Notes: generated by a model from the letters alone, not told the origin. DNA of 64,000 nt from Tessaracoccus coleopterorum (GCF_011174705.1 NZ_JAANIJ010000001.1:2728001-2792000); one strand, 5' to 3'. Shown: positions 43,043 to 53,244, counted from the stretch's first letter. Translations and numbers: made by a program.

Positions 43043-43887
43043 GTGATCGTTGCCGCAGCTGATGGTTCCTCCCTCTCCAATCCGGGCCCGCGGGGTGGGC
43101 CTGGTACATCTCCGACGATGCCTGGGCCGCGGGCGGTTGGGAGCACGGCACCAACAACATGGCCGAGTTGATGGCCGTGCTCGACCTGCTGCGCTCCACC
43201 TCGCACGTCGAGGAGCCGTTGAAGGTGCTGTGCGACTCGCAGTACGTGATCAACTCGCTCACCAAGTGGCTGCCCGGCTGGAAGCGCAAGGGATGGCGCA
43301 AGGGCGACGGCAAGCCGGTGCTGAACGTCGAGCTGATGAAGGAACTCGACGCCGAGCTGAGGGCCGCGACGTCACCTTCGAATGGGTGAAGGGCACGCGG
43401 GCCACGCCATGAACGAGGCGGCCGACGTGCGGGCCCGCGCCGCGGCCACCGCCTACCAGGCGGGCGGCGAGCCCGACTCCGGGCCGGGCTTCCCCGACGT
43501 GGCGCGGCCGACGGCCCGCACCGACTTCTCCGTCGGCCAGGTCGACGAGCAGCCCGACCTGTTCTCCCTCGACCCTTCCGCCGAACCCGCCCCCAACCGG
43601 TCGTGGGCACCGCGGGCCCCCGCGCCAAGGCCGCCGTGGTCCGCGCCGTCAAGGCCCTCGCAAGCGACCGGGGGTCGGTGCGACTCCACCCCGACCTGCT
43701 CGTGGTCGGCGGCGGCGCTGAGTCGGCGACGCTCGGCTGGGCCGACGGCGTGAGCATCGCGATCCGCTCCGTCGACGCAGTCGGCGAGGAGGCCTGCCTG
43801 GCCCGCGTCACCGTCGACGGCAGGCCGGTTGCGCTGCTGTGGCAGCAGGTGCCCGGCGCGTGGGCGCTGCGGCTCGTGGCAGACTGA
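43043..43887 (+). CDS. rnhA: Ribonuclease HI with extra C-terminal domain, frameshifted
   Basis: Cleaves RNA in RNA-DNA hybrids. The RNase H domain (about residues 1-135) keeps the acidic active site: Asp in AADGSSLSNPGPAGWAWYI, Glu in NNMAELMAVLDLL, Asp in VLCDSQYVINSL, and the last Asp in HAGHAMNEAADVRAR. The basic handle WLPGWKRKGWRKGDGKPV is present. A linker with QPDLF at 43550-43564 resembles a beta-clamp-binding peptide. It leads to a C-terminal domain of about 90 residues (LASDRGSVRLHPDLLVVGGG, TVDGRPVALLWQQV) that I cannot name. Losses lie near 43097, 43368, 43392 and 43605. Repaired length is about 282 residues. Confidence 0.88.
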
Positions 43888-43915
43888 CGACGATGCCCAC
43901 CGAAAGAGACACCCC

Positions 43916-44691
43916 ATGATCGAGATCCTGAACGCCGCCCAGCTGGAGAAGGGCCGCGTCACCGGCGCCCTGGTGGCCGACATCCTGCAGGCCTGCCGGT
44001 CGCGGGCGAAGGTCGGGGTCAACCTGCTCGACATCGACGGATGGGTCAAGGAGATGATCCTCGAGGCCGGGGCCGAGTCCTGCTACGTCGACTACGCGCC
44101 GTCCTTCGGCAACGGACCCTTCGGGCACTACATCTGCACGGGCGTCAACGACGCCGTGCTGCACGGGCTGCCGCACGACTACGCGCTGCGCGACGGAGAC
44201 CTGCTCTCCCTCGACCTCGCCGTCCTGAAGAACGGGATCGCGGCCGACTCGGCCATCAGCTTCATCGTGGGTGAGGCCCGGCCGGCTGAGAGCGTCGCGC
44301 TGATCGAGGCCACCGAGGAGGCCCTCGCGGCGGGGATCGCGGCGGCCAGGCCCGCCGGGCGACTCGGCGACATCTCGCACGCCATCGGCGAGGTGCTCAC
44401 CTCCCGCGGGTACTCCGTCAACACCGACTTCGGCGGCCACGGCATCGGCTCGACGATGCACCAGGACCCGCACATCCCCAACGTGGGCCGCGCGGGCGGG
44501 GCTTCCGGCTGCGGCGCGGGCTGATGCTCGCCGTCGAGCCGTGGGTGATGACCGATACCGATGAGCTGAAGGTCGATCCCGACGGCTGGACGCTGCGCAG
44601 CGCCACCGGTTGCCGGACGGCGCACTCGGAGCACACCATCGCCATCACGCCGGCCGGGCCGGAGATCCTGACGCTGCCCACCAACCCCTGA
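43916..44691 (+). CDS. map: Methionine aminopeptidase type I, one frameshift
   Basis: Removes the initiator methionine. Metal ligands are visible in order: LSLDLAVLKNG (Asp), ADSAISFIVGE (Asp), GGHGIGSTMHQDPHIPN (His), MLAVEPWVMTD (Glu) and SEHTIAI (Glu). One G is missing near 44505, just after NVGRAG. The protein has about 258 residues. A start at 43916 gives MIEILNAAQLEKGRVTGAL. The gene follows rnhA by 28 bp. Confidence 0.95.
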
Positions 44692-44713
44692 GGGTGGGGC
44701 CCGGCGGCGGCCT

Positions 44714-45088
44714 CTAGTAGGTGCCGTCGTAGTAGTACCAGCGCCCGTCGTCGAAGAAGAAGCGGCTGACCTCGCGCAGCTGCCCCTTCCCCTCGGGTGA
44801 GGTGTAGGAGGCGGTGAAGGTCACGGTGCCCGCGTCGTCCCAGGCCTTGCCGTCGGTAGTGGCGTCGATCCGCAGCCCCGTCCACTCGGTGTCGACCTCG
44901 AGATCGACGGAGCCGGGGCGGGTATCGGGATGCCAGGTGGCAAGCAGGTAGTCCTCGAACTGCAGCGCGAAGGCCGTGTAGCGCGAGCGCATCAGGGCCA
45001 GCGCGGTGGGCGCCGGCCGGCCGGAGTGCCAGCGGCCGCAGCATTCGTCGTAGAGCTTGCCGGTGTCACAGAGGCAGGAGGTCGTCAT
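44714..45088 (-). CDS. YchJ-like SEC-C motif protein (UPF0225)
   Basis: Intact 124-residue protein. The N-terminal zinc-binding SEC-C-like motif is CLCDTGKLYDECCGRWHSG. The rest fits the YchJ/UPF0225 domain (LMRSRYTAFALQFEDYLLAT, TWHPDTRP, RFFFDDGRWYYYDGTY), which has an NTF2-like fold. Function is unknown. Its stop faces the map stop 22 bp away, and its start faces the AT-rich promoter of the ROK gene. Confidence 0.92.
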   Translation of the reverse strand: MTTSCLCDTGKLYDECCGRWHSGRPAPTALALMRSRYTAFALQFEDYLLATWHPDTRPGSVDLEVDTEWTGLRIDATTDGKAWDDAGTVTFTASYTSPEGKGQLREVSRFFFDDGRWYYYDGTY

Positions 45089-45149
45089 GGTGCGACCAGT
45101 CTAGGCGGCGAACCGCTGCAAGCCCTGCCCCGAATATGCAGATATTTTA

Positions 45150-45155
45150 TATAAT
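45150..45155 (+). promoter_or_regulatory. TATAAT -10 box in an AT-rich island before the ROK regulator
   Basis: A perfect TATAAT lies within a 25-bp AT-rich stretch (about 45132-45156), rare in this genome. The near-palindrome ATATTTTATAT next to it could be an operator. The GTG of the ROK gene is about 50 bp downstream with its own AAGGGAGA. Confidence 0.6.
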
Positions 45156-45205
45156 GGGGTCGCGGCGGGCCAGGCCCGCTCTGCGGGCGGTCAAGGGAGA
45201 TTTTC

Positions 45206-46337
45206 GTGGACGGAAATGCGGTTCCGGTGGGGCGTGGGTTCGCGCCACGCGGCAACGAGGAGGCGGTGTTGCCGCTGTTGCGGGGGCCGCCTCGCTGAGC
45301 CTTACCGAGCTGGTCGGTCTGACCCGGCTGTCGCGCCCGACCGTGGAGGAGGCCGTGTCGGGACTGGTCGGACGGTCCCTGGTTCGCGTGATTCCACCGG
45401 AGTCGGAGGATGGGCGCAAGGCCGGGCGCCCCGCCAGGCGGTTCGCGTTCCGGCCGGAGGTCGGGCATGTGGTGGCGTGTGACATGGGGGTGGAGTTGGC
45501 CCGTGTCCTGGTGACCCGGCTTGACGGTGGCAGCGTCGGGCGTGGCGAAGTGGCCCTGGCGGCCACCCTTGGCGTGAAGGAACGGCTCGCGGCCGTGGTG
45601 GAGGCGGTCGATGCTCTGCTGGGTAGGGCCGGGCTCTCCCGGGACGAGGTCTGGGCGGTCGGGGTTGCCACAACCGGCATCGTGGACGCCGCAGGCACGG
45701 TCGTGCTCAGCTCCCGACTTCCGGGCTGACCGGGTGAGCCTGGCCGACCTGTGGGCCGAGCGCTTCCCGGGAGCCGTGGTCCGCGTCGGAAACGATGCCC
45801 GCTGTGCTGCTCTTGCCGAGCACTGGATCGGGGCGGCGGTTGATGTGGATGACTCGGTGACGGTGCTGGCGGGAACGGCGCTCGCCGCCGCGATCACGCT
45901 CGGTGGAGAGCCCTACCGGGATCGCACGGGCGTCGGGGAGGTTGGGGAGTCGCCGAGCTCGGGTGGTCGCGCGCCGTCGTCGCGCTGCGGGAGCTCTACT
46001 CGGCGGCGGGACCAGATGAGCTGCCGGCGGGGGAGCCGAGGTTGACTACTCCGATCCGCAGGTTAGGGCTCTGCTGGCCGCGTTCGTCGAGGCGTTGACG
46101 CCGGGCCTGGTGACATTGGTGTCGGTCATCGACCCGCTGCGGGTGATCTTCGGCGGCGAGGTCGCAGCCGCCGGGGCCGCCCTAACCGGCCCGCTGCGTG
46201 ACGTGCTCGCCGCGGGGTGCCTCTTTCCCGTCGAAGTAGTGGCCTCCAGCCTAGGTGACGACTCGAGCCTGCTCGGAGCGCTGCGCGAGGCGCTCAACGA
46301 GGTGGATGCGGTGCTCGGGCGACCACTGCCCGCCTGA
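45206..46337 (+). CDS. ROK-family transcriptional regulator, frameshifted
   Basis: NagC/XylR-type regulator of about 378 residues. A winged-helix N-terminus (LSLTELVGLTRLSRPTVEEA, VSGLVGRSLV) precedes a sugar-kinase-like ROK fold: VACDMGVELARVLVTRLDGG, VGVATTGIVDAAGTVVLSS, VRVGNDARCAALAEHWIGA and PLRVIFGGEVAAAGAALTG. The usual ROK zinc Cys cluster is not evident. The GTG at 45206 is preceded by AAGGGAGA. Bases are missing near 45288, 45722, 45957 and 46030. Its sugar signal and target genes cannot be read from the context. Confidence 0.85.
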
Positions 46338-46368
46338 GCCCGGTCGGTGGCGCCCCGCCGGGGTGTGG

Positions 46369-46374
46369 CATGCT
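46369..46374 (+). promoter_or_regulatory. -10-like element of a likely leaderless GntR operon transcript
   Basis: CATGCT is followed by 6 nt and the ATG at 46381, with no good Shine-Dalgarno sequence. The spacing matches other starts in this window. Confidence 0.35.
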
Positions 46375-46380
46375 GGTTGC

Positions 46381-46766
46381 ATGGTTAGTTACTCAAGTAA
46401 CACACCGGATAGCCAGGACGGTGCCCTTCCGCTCTTTCAGCAGGTGGCAGCCCGCGTCAGCGACGACATCGTCGCGGGCGTGCTCGCCGAGGGCGATCAG
46501 GTGCCTTCGATCAATGAGTTCGCCTCGTTCTGGCGGATAAATCCGGCCACGGCACTCAAGGGGATCGCCCAGCTCGTGAGCGACGGCGTCCTCTACAAGC
46601 AGCGCGGCATCGGCACCTTCGTCGCCGACGGGCCCGGGAGCGTCTGCTGGAGCGGCGCCGTGCCGACTTCGCCCAACGCTTCGTCGCTCCGTTGCTGGCT
46701 GAGGCCGACCGGCTCGGCCTGACCAGCCAACAGGTCATCGACATCATCAACCAGGAGCAGCCATGA
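46381..46766 (+). CDS. GntR-family regulator, YtrA subfamily, one frameshift
   Basis: Short GntR repressor (about 128 residues) of the YtrA type, which controls adjacent ABC transporters in response to cell-envelope stress. Winged helix: LPLFQQVAARVSDDIVAGVL, GDQVPSINEFASFWRINPAT, ALKGIAQLVSDGVLYKQRGI, GTFVADGA. The short tail RRADFAQRFVAPLLAEADRL replaces a large effector domain. One base is missing near 46638. Its TGA overlaps the ATPase ATG. An operator-like palindrome lies within its first codons, suggesting autoregulation. Confidence 0.9.
46388..46401. promoter_or_regulatory. Candidate GntR/YtrA operator
   Basis: GTTACT and AGTAAC flank a CA centre, a near-perfect 14-bp dyad. It overlaps codons 3-7 of the GntR gene and would sit about 8-21 nt after a leaderless transcription start, a place where a repressor can block the polymerase. 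Confidence 0.5.
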
Positions 46767-47600
46767 GCGGCACCATCACCGCCACCAGCCTCAACATCGA
46801 CTACCGCGGCCTGAGGGAGGTGTGCGGGCGCTCAGCGCCGTCGACCTCACCCTCGACGGCCCGGCGATCGTCGGCCTGGTCGGCCGCAACCGCGCAGGCA
46901 AGTCGACCCTCCTGCGGGTGCTGGCAGGCTGGGAGCCGCGCTTCAGGGGCGAGGTCAGCGTCTTCGGCCTGCCGCCGGCACGGGCCTTCTCCCGCACCAT
47001 CCTGGCCGGCGACCGCTGGCCCCACGCCGGTGGGCAGAGCTTCCGCACCCTGGCCCGGGCGCTCTCGCGCGTGCACTCCGGCTTCGACCATGACCGCTTC
47101 GGCGAGCTGATGCAACGCTTCGGGGTCGACCCCGGCGCCTCGGCGCAGAGCCGCGGCTCGGTCAGTTCCGGGCTCGTCTGCCTTGCCCTGGCCGCCCGTG
47201 CGCCCCTGACGATGCTGGACGAGCCGACGCTCGGCATGGACGCCCCGTCGCGCCGCACCCTGGCCGAGGTGCTGGTCGAGGAACAGCTGGACGACCCGCG
47301 GCGGTTCATCGTGTCAACTCACCTGATCGACGAGCTGGCCGACCTTTTCGAGCGTGTCATCGTCCTCGAGGCGGGCAGGATCCGCGCCGACGCAGACCCC
47401 TCGACACTGACCGGCGGCTACCGGCAGGTCGAGGGCCCCGCGATGTCGTCGAGCGGCTGCAGCCGCTCGGTCGGGTGGCCAACATCGGCAACCTGGCGCA
47501 GGCCATCGTGCCCGCAAACCCCGTGCCCGCCGCCCTGCGGTCCCAGCCGGTCGGGCTGCAGGACCTCGTGACGGCGCTCACCGAGCCGGAACGGCCATGA
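46763..47600 (+). CDS. ABC transporter ATPase (YtrB type), frameshifted
   Basis: Single ATPase of a GntR-controlled exporter, about 279 residues. Walker A reads VGLVGRNRAGKSTLLRVLAG, where the usual Gly before Ala is Arg but the GxxxxGKST frame is intact. The signature is SVSSGLVCLALA, weaker than LSGGQ. Walker B is LTMLDEPTLGMDAPSRRTLA and the H-loop is IVSTHLIDELADLFERVIVL. The C-terminal part (RLQPLGRVANIGNLAQAIVP) is family-specific. Losses lie near 46828 and 47443. Both ends overlap neighbours by ATGA. Confidence 0.88.
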
Positions 47601-48247
47601 GGGAAACCCTGGCAATCGTGGCCGCCCTCGGCGGCCGCCACGGATGGCGCTGGTGGTTACCGCTGGGCGTCTACGCGGGCGTCGCGGCGCTCGCCAGGGT
47701 CTGGTTCGAGGCGCCGTTCCACGGCCTCGTCCGTGTCTCCACCAGCGCGGCGGAGGCGTTGCTGCTGGCGACCGCCGTGTCCTGCGTGGTGCTCTCGCTG
47801 GCGGGGCGGTTCGCATTGTCGCTGGGGCATCGGCGCTCCGTCGTCTGCGCCGTGCTCATCCTCACCACCCTCGTGCTCCCCTCGCTCGCGATCGGGTAGC
47901 CCATACCGCTGGCTGGTTGGAGCAGAGCATCGTAGGCCAGACCGGATACCGGGTGCTACCGCTGGGAGCCGATGCGCTCACCTCCGGGTTGCGGCGCACG
48001 GCCGGCTTCCTCGTGAAGGTCACCACGGTTGCCATGGCCGTCTCAGTGCTCAGCGTGCTGGCGCTGCGTTGGGCTTCGGAGGGGCTCGGCCGTGGATGGG
48101 GCCCTCCTGTCCGGTCTCGCCGTGACAGCCGGCACCGCGGCCATCAACCAGGCCGGTTTTCCTGCCATTTCCGCCTGGCCGGCCCTGCTGCTCCTGTTGT
48201 TCCTCTGCGCCGCCCTCTGGCGCGTCTTCAAGGAGGTTCCGGTATGA
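47597..48247 (+). CDS. Membrane component of the GntR-ABC operon (paralogue 1), frameshifted
   Basis: About 217 residues with some six membrane segments: WWLPLGVYAGVAALARVWF, ALLLATAVSCVVLSLAGRF, VCAVLILTTLVLPSLAIG, VAMAVSVLSVLALRW, LLSGLAVTAGTAAI and ALLLLLFLCAALWRVF. The motif ALSLGHRRSVV after the second segment is shared with the next gene. Losses occur near 47898 and 48075. It carries no recognisable permease family name but should be the transmembrane half of the exporter. Confidence 0.78.
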
Positions 48248-48960
48248 ATCAGAACGACCTGAGCCGCAGCGGCGGCCCTGCCCTACCCCGCGCGGGTCCC
48301 GGCTGATCGGAGTCCTCTCCGCCCTCGGCTGGCGGTTCGGCCTGCTCTGGTGGGCGCCGTTCGCGCTCTTCCTGCTGATCGCGGCCTACAAGCGACTCAC
48401 GCTCTCCTCAGAGTGGGTCATCACCCCGGGCTACTTCGAACACTCCGACGTCGCGGCCACCTGGTTGCTGTACCTGACCGGATTGCAGGTCGTGCTGCTG
48501 TGGTGGCGGACCCCGTACGCGGTCTCGCTCGGTCACCGTCGCGGCACCGTGTTCCCGGTCATGGCCGTCGTGACGCTGGGCGTGTTCGTGCTGCAGGCCT
48601 ACGCCGGGGAGTGGTCACGCTGCTCGAGGCACTCGCGCTCGGCGGAGAACAGGGAGTGCTTGTCACCTCGTCGGGTGGCGGCAAGGGGCTGAGCCCGGCC
48701 TTCCTGCGGTGGTCGGTTTCGGCGAGATGCTGACCATCATCTACGGGCCCATGATCGCGGCGATCCTGGCGACGATGACCATCTCGGCCCGCCGCTGGGG
48801 AATCATCGGTGGGATTGCCGGCCTGCTCGGAGCCTGCGGGCTGATGTATGGCTGGCTCTTCGCGTGGGCCAGGTTCGAACTCAGCGACCGGCAGACGATG
48901 GCCGGCCCCGCCCTGCTGCTGCTCGGCTGCTGGTTCGTGTTTCGCAGGCAGCCGGTCTGA
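48244..48960 (+). CDS. Membrane component of the GntR-ABC operon (paralogue 2), frameshifted
   Basis: About 239 residues. It follows the same plan as its upstream neighbour: SALGWRFGLLWWAPFALFLL, LLYLTGLQVVLLWWR, then the shared AVSLGHRRGTVFPVMAVVT motif, further segments EMLTIIYGPMIAAILATMTI and WGIIGGIAGLLGACGLMYG, and a tail GPALLLLGCWFVFRRQPV. Losses lie near 48297, 48611 and 48713. The two proteins probably pair as a heterodimer with the ATPase. Confidence 0.78.
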
Positions 48961-48969
48961 GCGTCAACC

Positions 48970-48993
48970 GCGGCGCGGGGAGAATGGCGCCGC
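48970..48993. terminator. Hairpin between the ABC operon and metG
   Basis: GCGGCGC pairs with GCGCCGC around a 10-nt loop, directly after the last membrane protein gene. No T-run follows, so termination is a guess. Confidence 0.4.
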
Positions 48994-48998
48994 GGCGA

Positions 48999-49004
48999 TA
49001 GGAT
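48999..49004 (+). promoter_or_regulatory. -10 element, likely leaderless metG transcript
   Basis: TAGGAT is followed by 7 nt and the ATG at 49012. No Shine-Dalgarno sequence is seen. Confidence 0.5.
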
Positions 49005-49011
49005 GGCGTCC

Positions 49012-50793
49012 ATGAGTCGTATTCTTGCCGCGGTCGCCTGGCCGTACGCCAACGGTCCTCGCCACATCGGTCACGTATCCGGTTTCGGGGTTCCCTCCGA
49101 TGTTTTCGCGCGTTACATGCGGATGGCAGGCCACGACGTGCTCATGGTGTCCGGCTCTGACGAACACGGCACCGCCATCCAGGTGAAGGCCGACTCCGAG
49201 GGCTGACCGCCCGCCAGACCGCGGACAAGTACCACTCGCAGATCGTCTCCGACCTGCAGGGTCTCGGGCTCTCCTACGACCTCTACACGCGCACCACCAC
49301 GCCGAACCACTACGCCGTGGTGCAGGAGATCTTCACCGCGCTCTACGAGAACGGCTACATCTTCGCCAAGAAGCAGATGGGCGCCATCTCGCCGTCGACC
49401 GGCCGCACGCTGCCCGACCGTTTCATCGAGGGCACCTGCCCGATCTGCGGCTACCACAATGCGCGCGGCGACCAGTGCGACGAGTGCGGCAACCAGCTCG
49501 ACCCGGCCGACCTGATCAACCCCAAGTCGAAGATCAACGGCGAGACGCCCAACTTCGTCGAGACCGAACACTTCTTCCTCGACCTGCCGAAGGTCGCCCC
49601 GCAGTTGGGCGCCTGGCTCGACAGCCGCGAGGACTGGCGCCCCAACGTGCTGAAGTTCTCCCACAATCTCCTGAAGGAGATCCGCGAACGCGCCATCACC
49701 CGCGACCTCGACTGGGGCGTCCCGATCCCGCTCGACGGCTGGCGCGACGCGCCCATGAAGCGCATCTACGTGTGGTTCGACGCCGTCATCGGTTACCTTT
49801 CCGCCGCCGTCGAATGGGCCGCCCGTTCCGGTGACCCGGAGGCCTGGCGCGCGTTCTGGAACGACCCCGAGGCCCTTTCCTACTACTTCATGGGCAAGGA
49901 CAACATCGTCTTCCACTCCGTCATCTGGCCCGGCATCCTGCTCGGCGCCAACGGCCAGGGGAGGCCGGCGGCACCATCCGCCCGTCGCTCGGCGAGCTGC
50001 GCCTTCCCACCGAGGTGGTCAGCTCCGAGTTCATGACGATGAAGGGCTCGAAGGTCTCCTCCTCGCGGGGCGCCTCGATCTTCGTCGGTGACTTCCTCGC
50101 CGAGTTCGGCCCCGACGCCCTGCGCTACTACATCGCGGTGGCCGGGCCCGAGAACCAGGACACCGACTTCACGTGGGACGAGTTCGTCCGTCGCACCAAC
50201 TACGAGCTGGCCAACGAGTGGGGCAACCTGGTCAACCGCTCCATCTCGATGGCGCACAAGAACAACGGCGCCATCCCGGCTGCAGGTGAGCTCACCGACG
50301 CCGACCGCGCCCTCCTGGCCGAGTCGGCCGCCGCGTTCGACGTCGTGGGGAGCACATCGCCGCCCGTCGCTTCAAGGCAGGCATCACCGAGGCCATGCGC
50401 ATCGTCTCGCTCGCCAACAAGTACATCTCCGACATGGAACCGTGGAAGTTGAAGGACGACCCGGCCCGGCGCGACACCGTGCTGCACGTCGCGCTGCAGG
50501 TGGTCTCCGACGCCAACACCCTGCTCACCCCGTACCTGCCGCACTCGGCGCAGCGGATCTTCGAGGCGCTCGGCGGAGAGGGCACCTGGGCCGCGCAGCC
50601 GCGGATCGTCGAGGTGACCGACGAGGACCTGACCTACCCGACGCTGCAGGGTGACTACACCGCGCAGTTGGCGACGTGGGCGTCACGCCCGATCGTGGCG
50701 GGCACCCCGCTCGCCAAGCCGAGCCCGCTGTTCGCGAAGCTCGACGACATGCTCGGGCAGACGGGCCCGAGCTGGGCACCGATCGCCGACTGA
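49012..50793 (+). CDS. metG: Methionyl-tRNA synthetase, frameshifted
   Basis: Charges tRNA-Met, about 594 residues. The class I HIGH region is [20 protein letters not shown]. The four-Cys zinc knuckle is [20 protein letters not shown]. The KMSKS loop appears as [12 protein letters not shown]. The anticodon-binding helical domain carries [20 protein letters not shown] and [14 protein letters not shown]. There is no C-terminal EMAP-like dimer domain. Losses lie near 49204, 49962 and 50351. ATG 49012 is chosen since [15 protein letters not shown] is the usual start; an in-frame ATG at 49003 is less likely. Confidence 0.95.
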
Positions 50794-50794
50794 C

Positions 50795-51380
50795 TCAGGT
50801 GGTGAGGCGGCCGAGCGCCGCCCGCATCGACACCGGCTGGAAGCCCTGTGACAGGGCCTCCCGTCGGAGCCCCGGCTCGCCCCGGTACAGGGCAGCCCCC
50901 GGCGCAGCAGCACGGTGGGGGTCTTCCGCCGCTCCCGGAGGTCACGGGTGAGCCGGCGGGAGAAGTTCGCGACCCGGCTGCGGTCCAGCCAGAGCCCCTC
51001 CGCTTCGATCCCCGACGCGAGCGCCGGCCCGAGGGCGTCGATGGCGAAGATGCCCTCCGCGACGATCGTCGACGCGTCGCCCATCTGCACCCGGCGGTGC
51101 CCAACACGACGCGAGAGCGAGATGTCGTAGACCGGCACTTCACACGATCCCTCGGTGAGAAGCGTGGAGATCGCCCGGAGAGCGAGTTCCAGATCCCAGG
51201 TCTCCACCCGGTCCCAGTCCGGGATCCCCATCGGCGTCATGGGCAGGTCGGGATGGTCGGCGTCGTGGTAGAAGTCGTCGAGCCGGAACGCGAGCGCCGA
51301 GGAGGCCTCGGCGGCCAGCCTTGTCAGGCGCGACTTTCCGCTTCCGGAGGGCCGGCGATCAGCAGCAGGCTCCGACTCAT
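50795..51380 (-). CDS. udk: Uridine kinase-like P-loop kinase, frameshifted
   Basis: Phosphorylates uridine or cytidine, or a similar small substrate; about 195 residues. P-loop: LLLIAGPSGSGKSRLTRLA. LDDFYHDADHPDLPMT is the substrate-binding region of uridine kinases, followed by DWDRVETWDLELALRAI, VPVYDISLS and VAEGIFAIDAL, and an Arg-rich lid RRLTRDLRERRKTP. Losses lie near 51350 and 50895. It faces metG with 1 bp between stops. It fits the pyrimidine salvage branch started by cytidine deaminase elsewhere in the window. Confidence 0.85.
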
Positions 51381-51387
51381 GCGCGGA

Positions 51388-51393
51388 AGCCTA
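51388..51393 (-). promoter_or_regulatory. -10 element, likely leaderless uridine-kinase transcript
   Basis: On the minus strand TAGGCT is followed by 7 nt and the ATG at 51380. Confidence 0.4.
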
Positions 51394-51425
51394 CCGCCGG
51401 GTCGCGGTGTGCGCGACCCGGAAGG

Positions 51426-53237
51426 TCACCAGGAGCCGCCTCCGCCGCCGCCGAAGCCGCCGCCGCCGCTGAAGCCGGACCCGCCGGAGGAACCGCCGGT
51501 CGCCGCCGACATGCCCGCCGCGCGGGCCGCCTGGAAGGCGCTGGACATCTGCGAGGTGAGCCCGTTCATCGCGTTGGCGAAGGCGTAGCCGTGCATGAGG
51601 TCTGCGCCGATGTACCAGGAGGTGTCGGCCCGGTAGACGCCCTCGGCGCCCAGTTGGGCGAACAACTTCGACCAGCGGTCCGCCACTCCGAACACCATGG
51701 CGTAGGGAGGTACTTGGAGAAGATGTCCTCGCCCTCCTCGAACCTCAGGGTCTCCTTCTCCGCGGTGCGCAGATACATCTCGAAGCCCTTCGCCTGGGCG
51801 AGGTAGGCCGAGCCCTGCGCGGTGCGGGTGCGGAACTTGCCTGACATGACGATCAGGCCGAGGCCGAACACCGCCAGCGGGATGGCGATGAGGCTCCAGC
51901 CCAGGCGCGACAGCATGAAGGCGACGACACCAGCACCGATCAGCGAGACCAAACCGATCGTGACGGGCTTCGCCTGTGCCGTGTTGGGGTTCGCCTTGAA
52001 CCAGCCCTTCTGCACGACGGCGCCGTAGAGCCCGGAGCGGGCGTTGCCGAGGTCGTGCTGATGGCTCTCCGTGCGGAGCTCCTTGTGGGTCACGCTGGGG
52101 GCGCCCTCGAAGAGGTCGGCGAGCAGCTTGGCCTCGTAGGAGGCGAGCCGCTCACCCTGCGGCGGGTTGGTGGCGTAGAGCGTGAAGCCCTTACCCTGCG
52201 ACTCGATCTTCAGGAAGCCCCGTACCGCGAGGTCGACGATGGTGGCCGACACGTCGACGTCGTCGGCAGTGGTGTCGAAGAGGGTGCCGATCTCGCCTGG
52301 AGTCGCGCCCTTCGGGGGATTGAACTGGACGGCGACGGGCGCCCTGCCGGAAGCGCGGCCGATGTTGGCCTGCTCGTTGCCCGCCGGCGTCAGGCCGGGG
52401 GTGAGGCCGAGGTAGATGTCGTCGCGGGTGTGCCTGCGACGGATCGCCACGAGGCCGGCGAGGGCGGCAAGGAGACCGCCGCCAGCCACGATCCCGGTGC
52501 CGGGGTGAGGCCGAAGGCGTTGGACAGCGACGGCTTGAGTTCCTTCTCCTGCTCGACGCCGGGGAAGGTGCCCGCGGGGAAGCCGGCGACGACCTGCATC
52601 GGGTTGCGGCTGCCGAGGTCGGCGACAGAGAAGTTCGCCGTGTCGCCGGAGGTGGAGGCGGTGCACGGCTGGTCGTAGGAGCGGCCGTAGAAGCACGCGG
52701 CCTGCTGCACCGCGGCCGGGCCGGTCACCTGGACGGAGACGTTGCTGATCCGCGAGTCCCAGGCGGGGCCGATGGCGTTCCAGTTGAACTCATCCATCCC
52801 GCTCTCGGGGTGGTCGCCGACGATGAAGCCGGTCACCTTGTAGGAGATGGTGTAGTCCTCCGGGCCCTCGTTCCAGATGTTCTCGTTGCCGATCCGCAGC
52901 CCCACGGCGTCGGACTCGTCCGACAGGTCGGTCTGGGTGTTAGCGCCGCTTGCGGAGCTCACGGCGAAATCCGAGTAGCGGAACACGTACTGCTCGTTCG
53001 GGTTCGCGCCGTCATCCTGCCTGGTGGGAGGATGACGATGGGCCCGCGGCCGCGCACCACGCCGAAGTCCATGGTGAAGTCGATCGTCACCTCGGCCACA
53101 CCCTGAGGGGTGAGGTTCACCTTCGCGTCGTAGCGGGTGATCGGGGCGTCTGTGTCGGCATGCGCGGGCAGCACCACCGCCCACGTGGACAGGAGTGCGA
53201 GCAACAGTGCGGCCAGTCCTGTGCGGAGCTTCGTCAT
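51426..53237 (-). CDS. DUF2207 family secreted/membrane protein, frameshifted
   Basis: About 604 residues. Signal peptide MTKLRTGLAALLLALLSTWA then VVLPAHA. The large extracytoplasmic DUF2207 domain shows ITRYDAKVNLTPQGVAEVTI, DFTMDFG and YTISYKVTGFIV. A membrane segment GTGIVAGGGLLAALAGLVAI is followed by RRRH, cytoplasmic segments, two more membrane helices (VSLIGAGVVAFMLSRLGW, LIAIPLAVFGLGLIVM), and the Gly-rich end GGSSGGSGFSGGGGFGGGGG typical of the family. Losses lie near 53026, 52500 and 51709. Function unknown. Confidence 0.88.
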
Positions 53238-53244
53238 GCAATCC

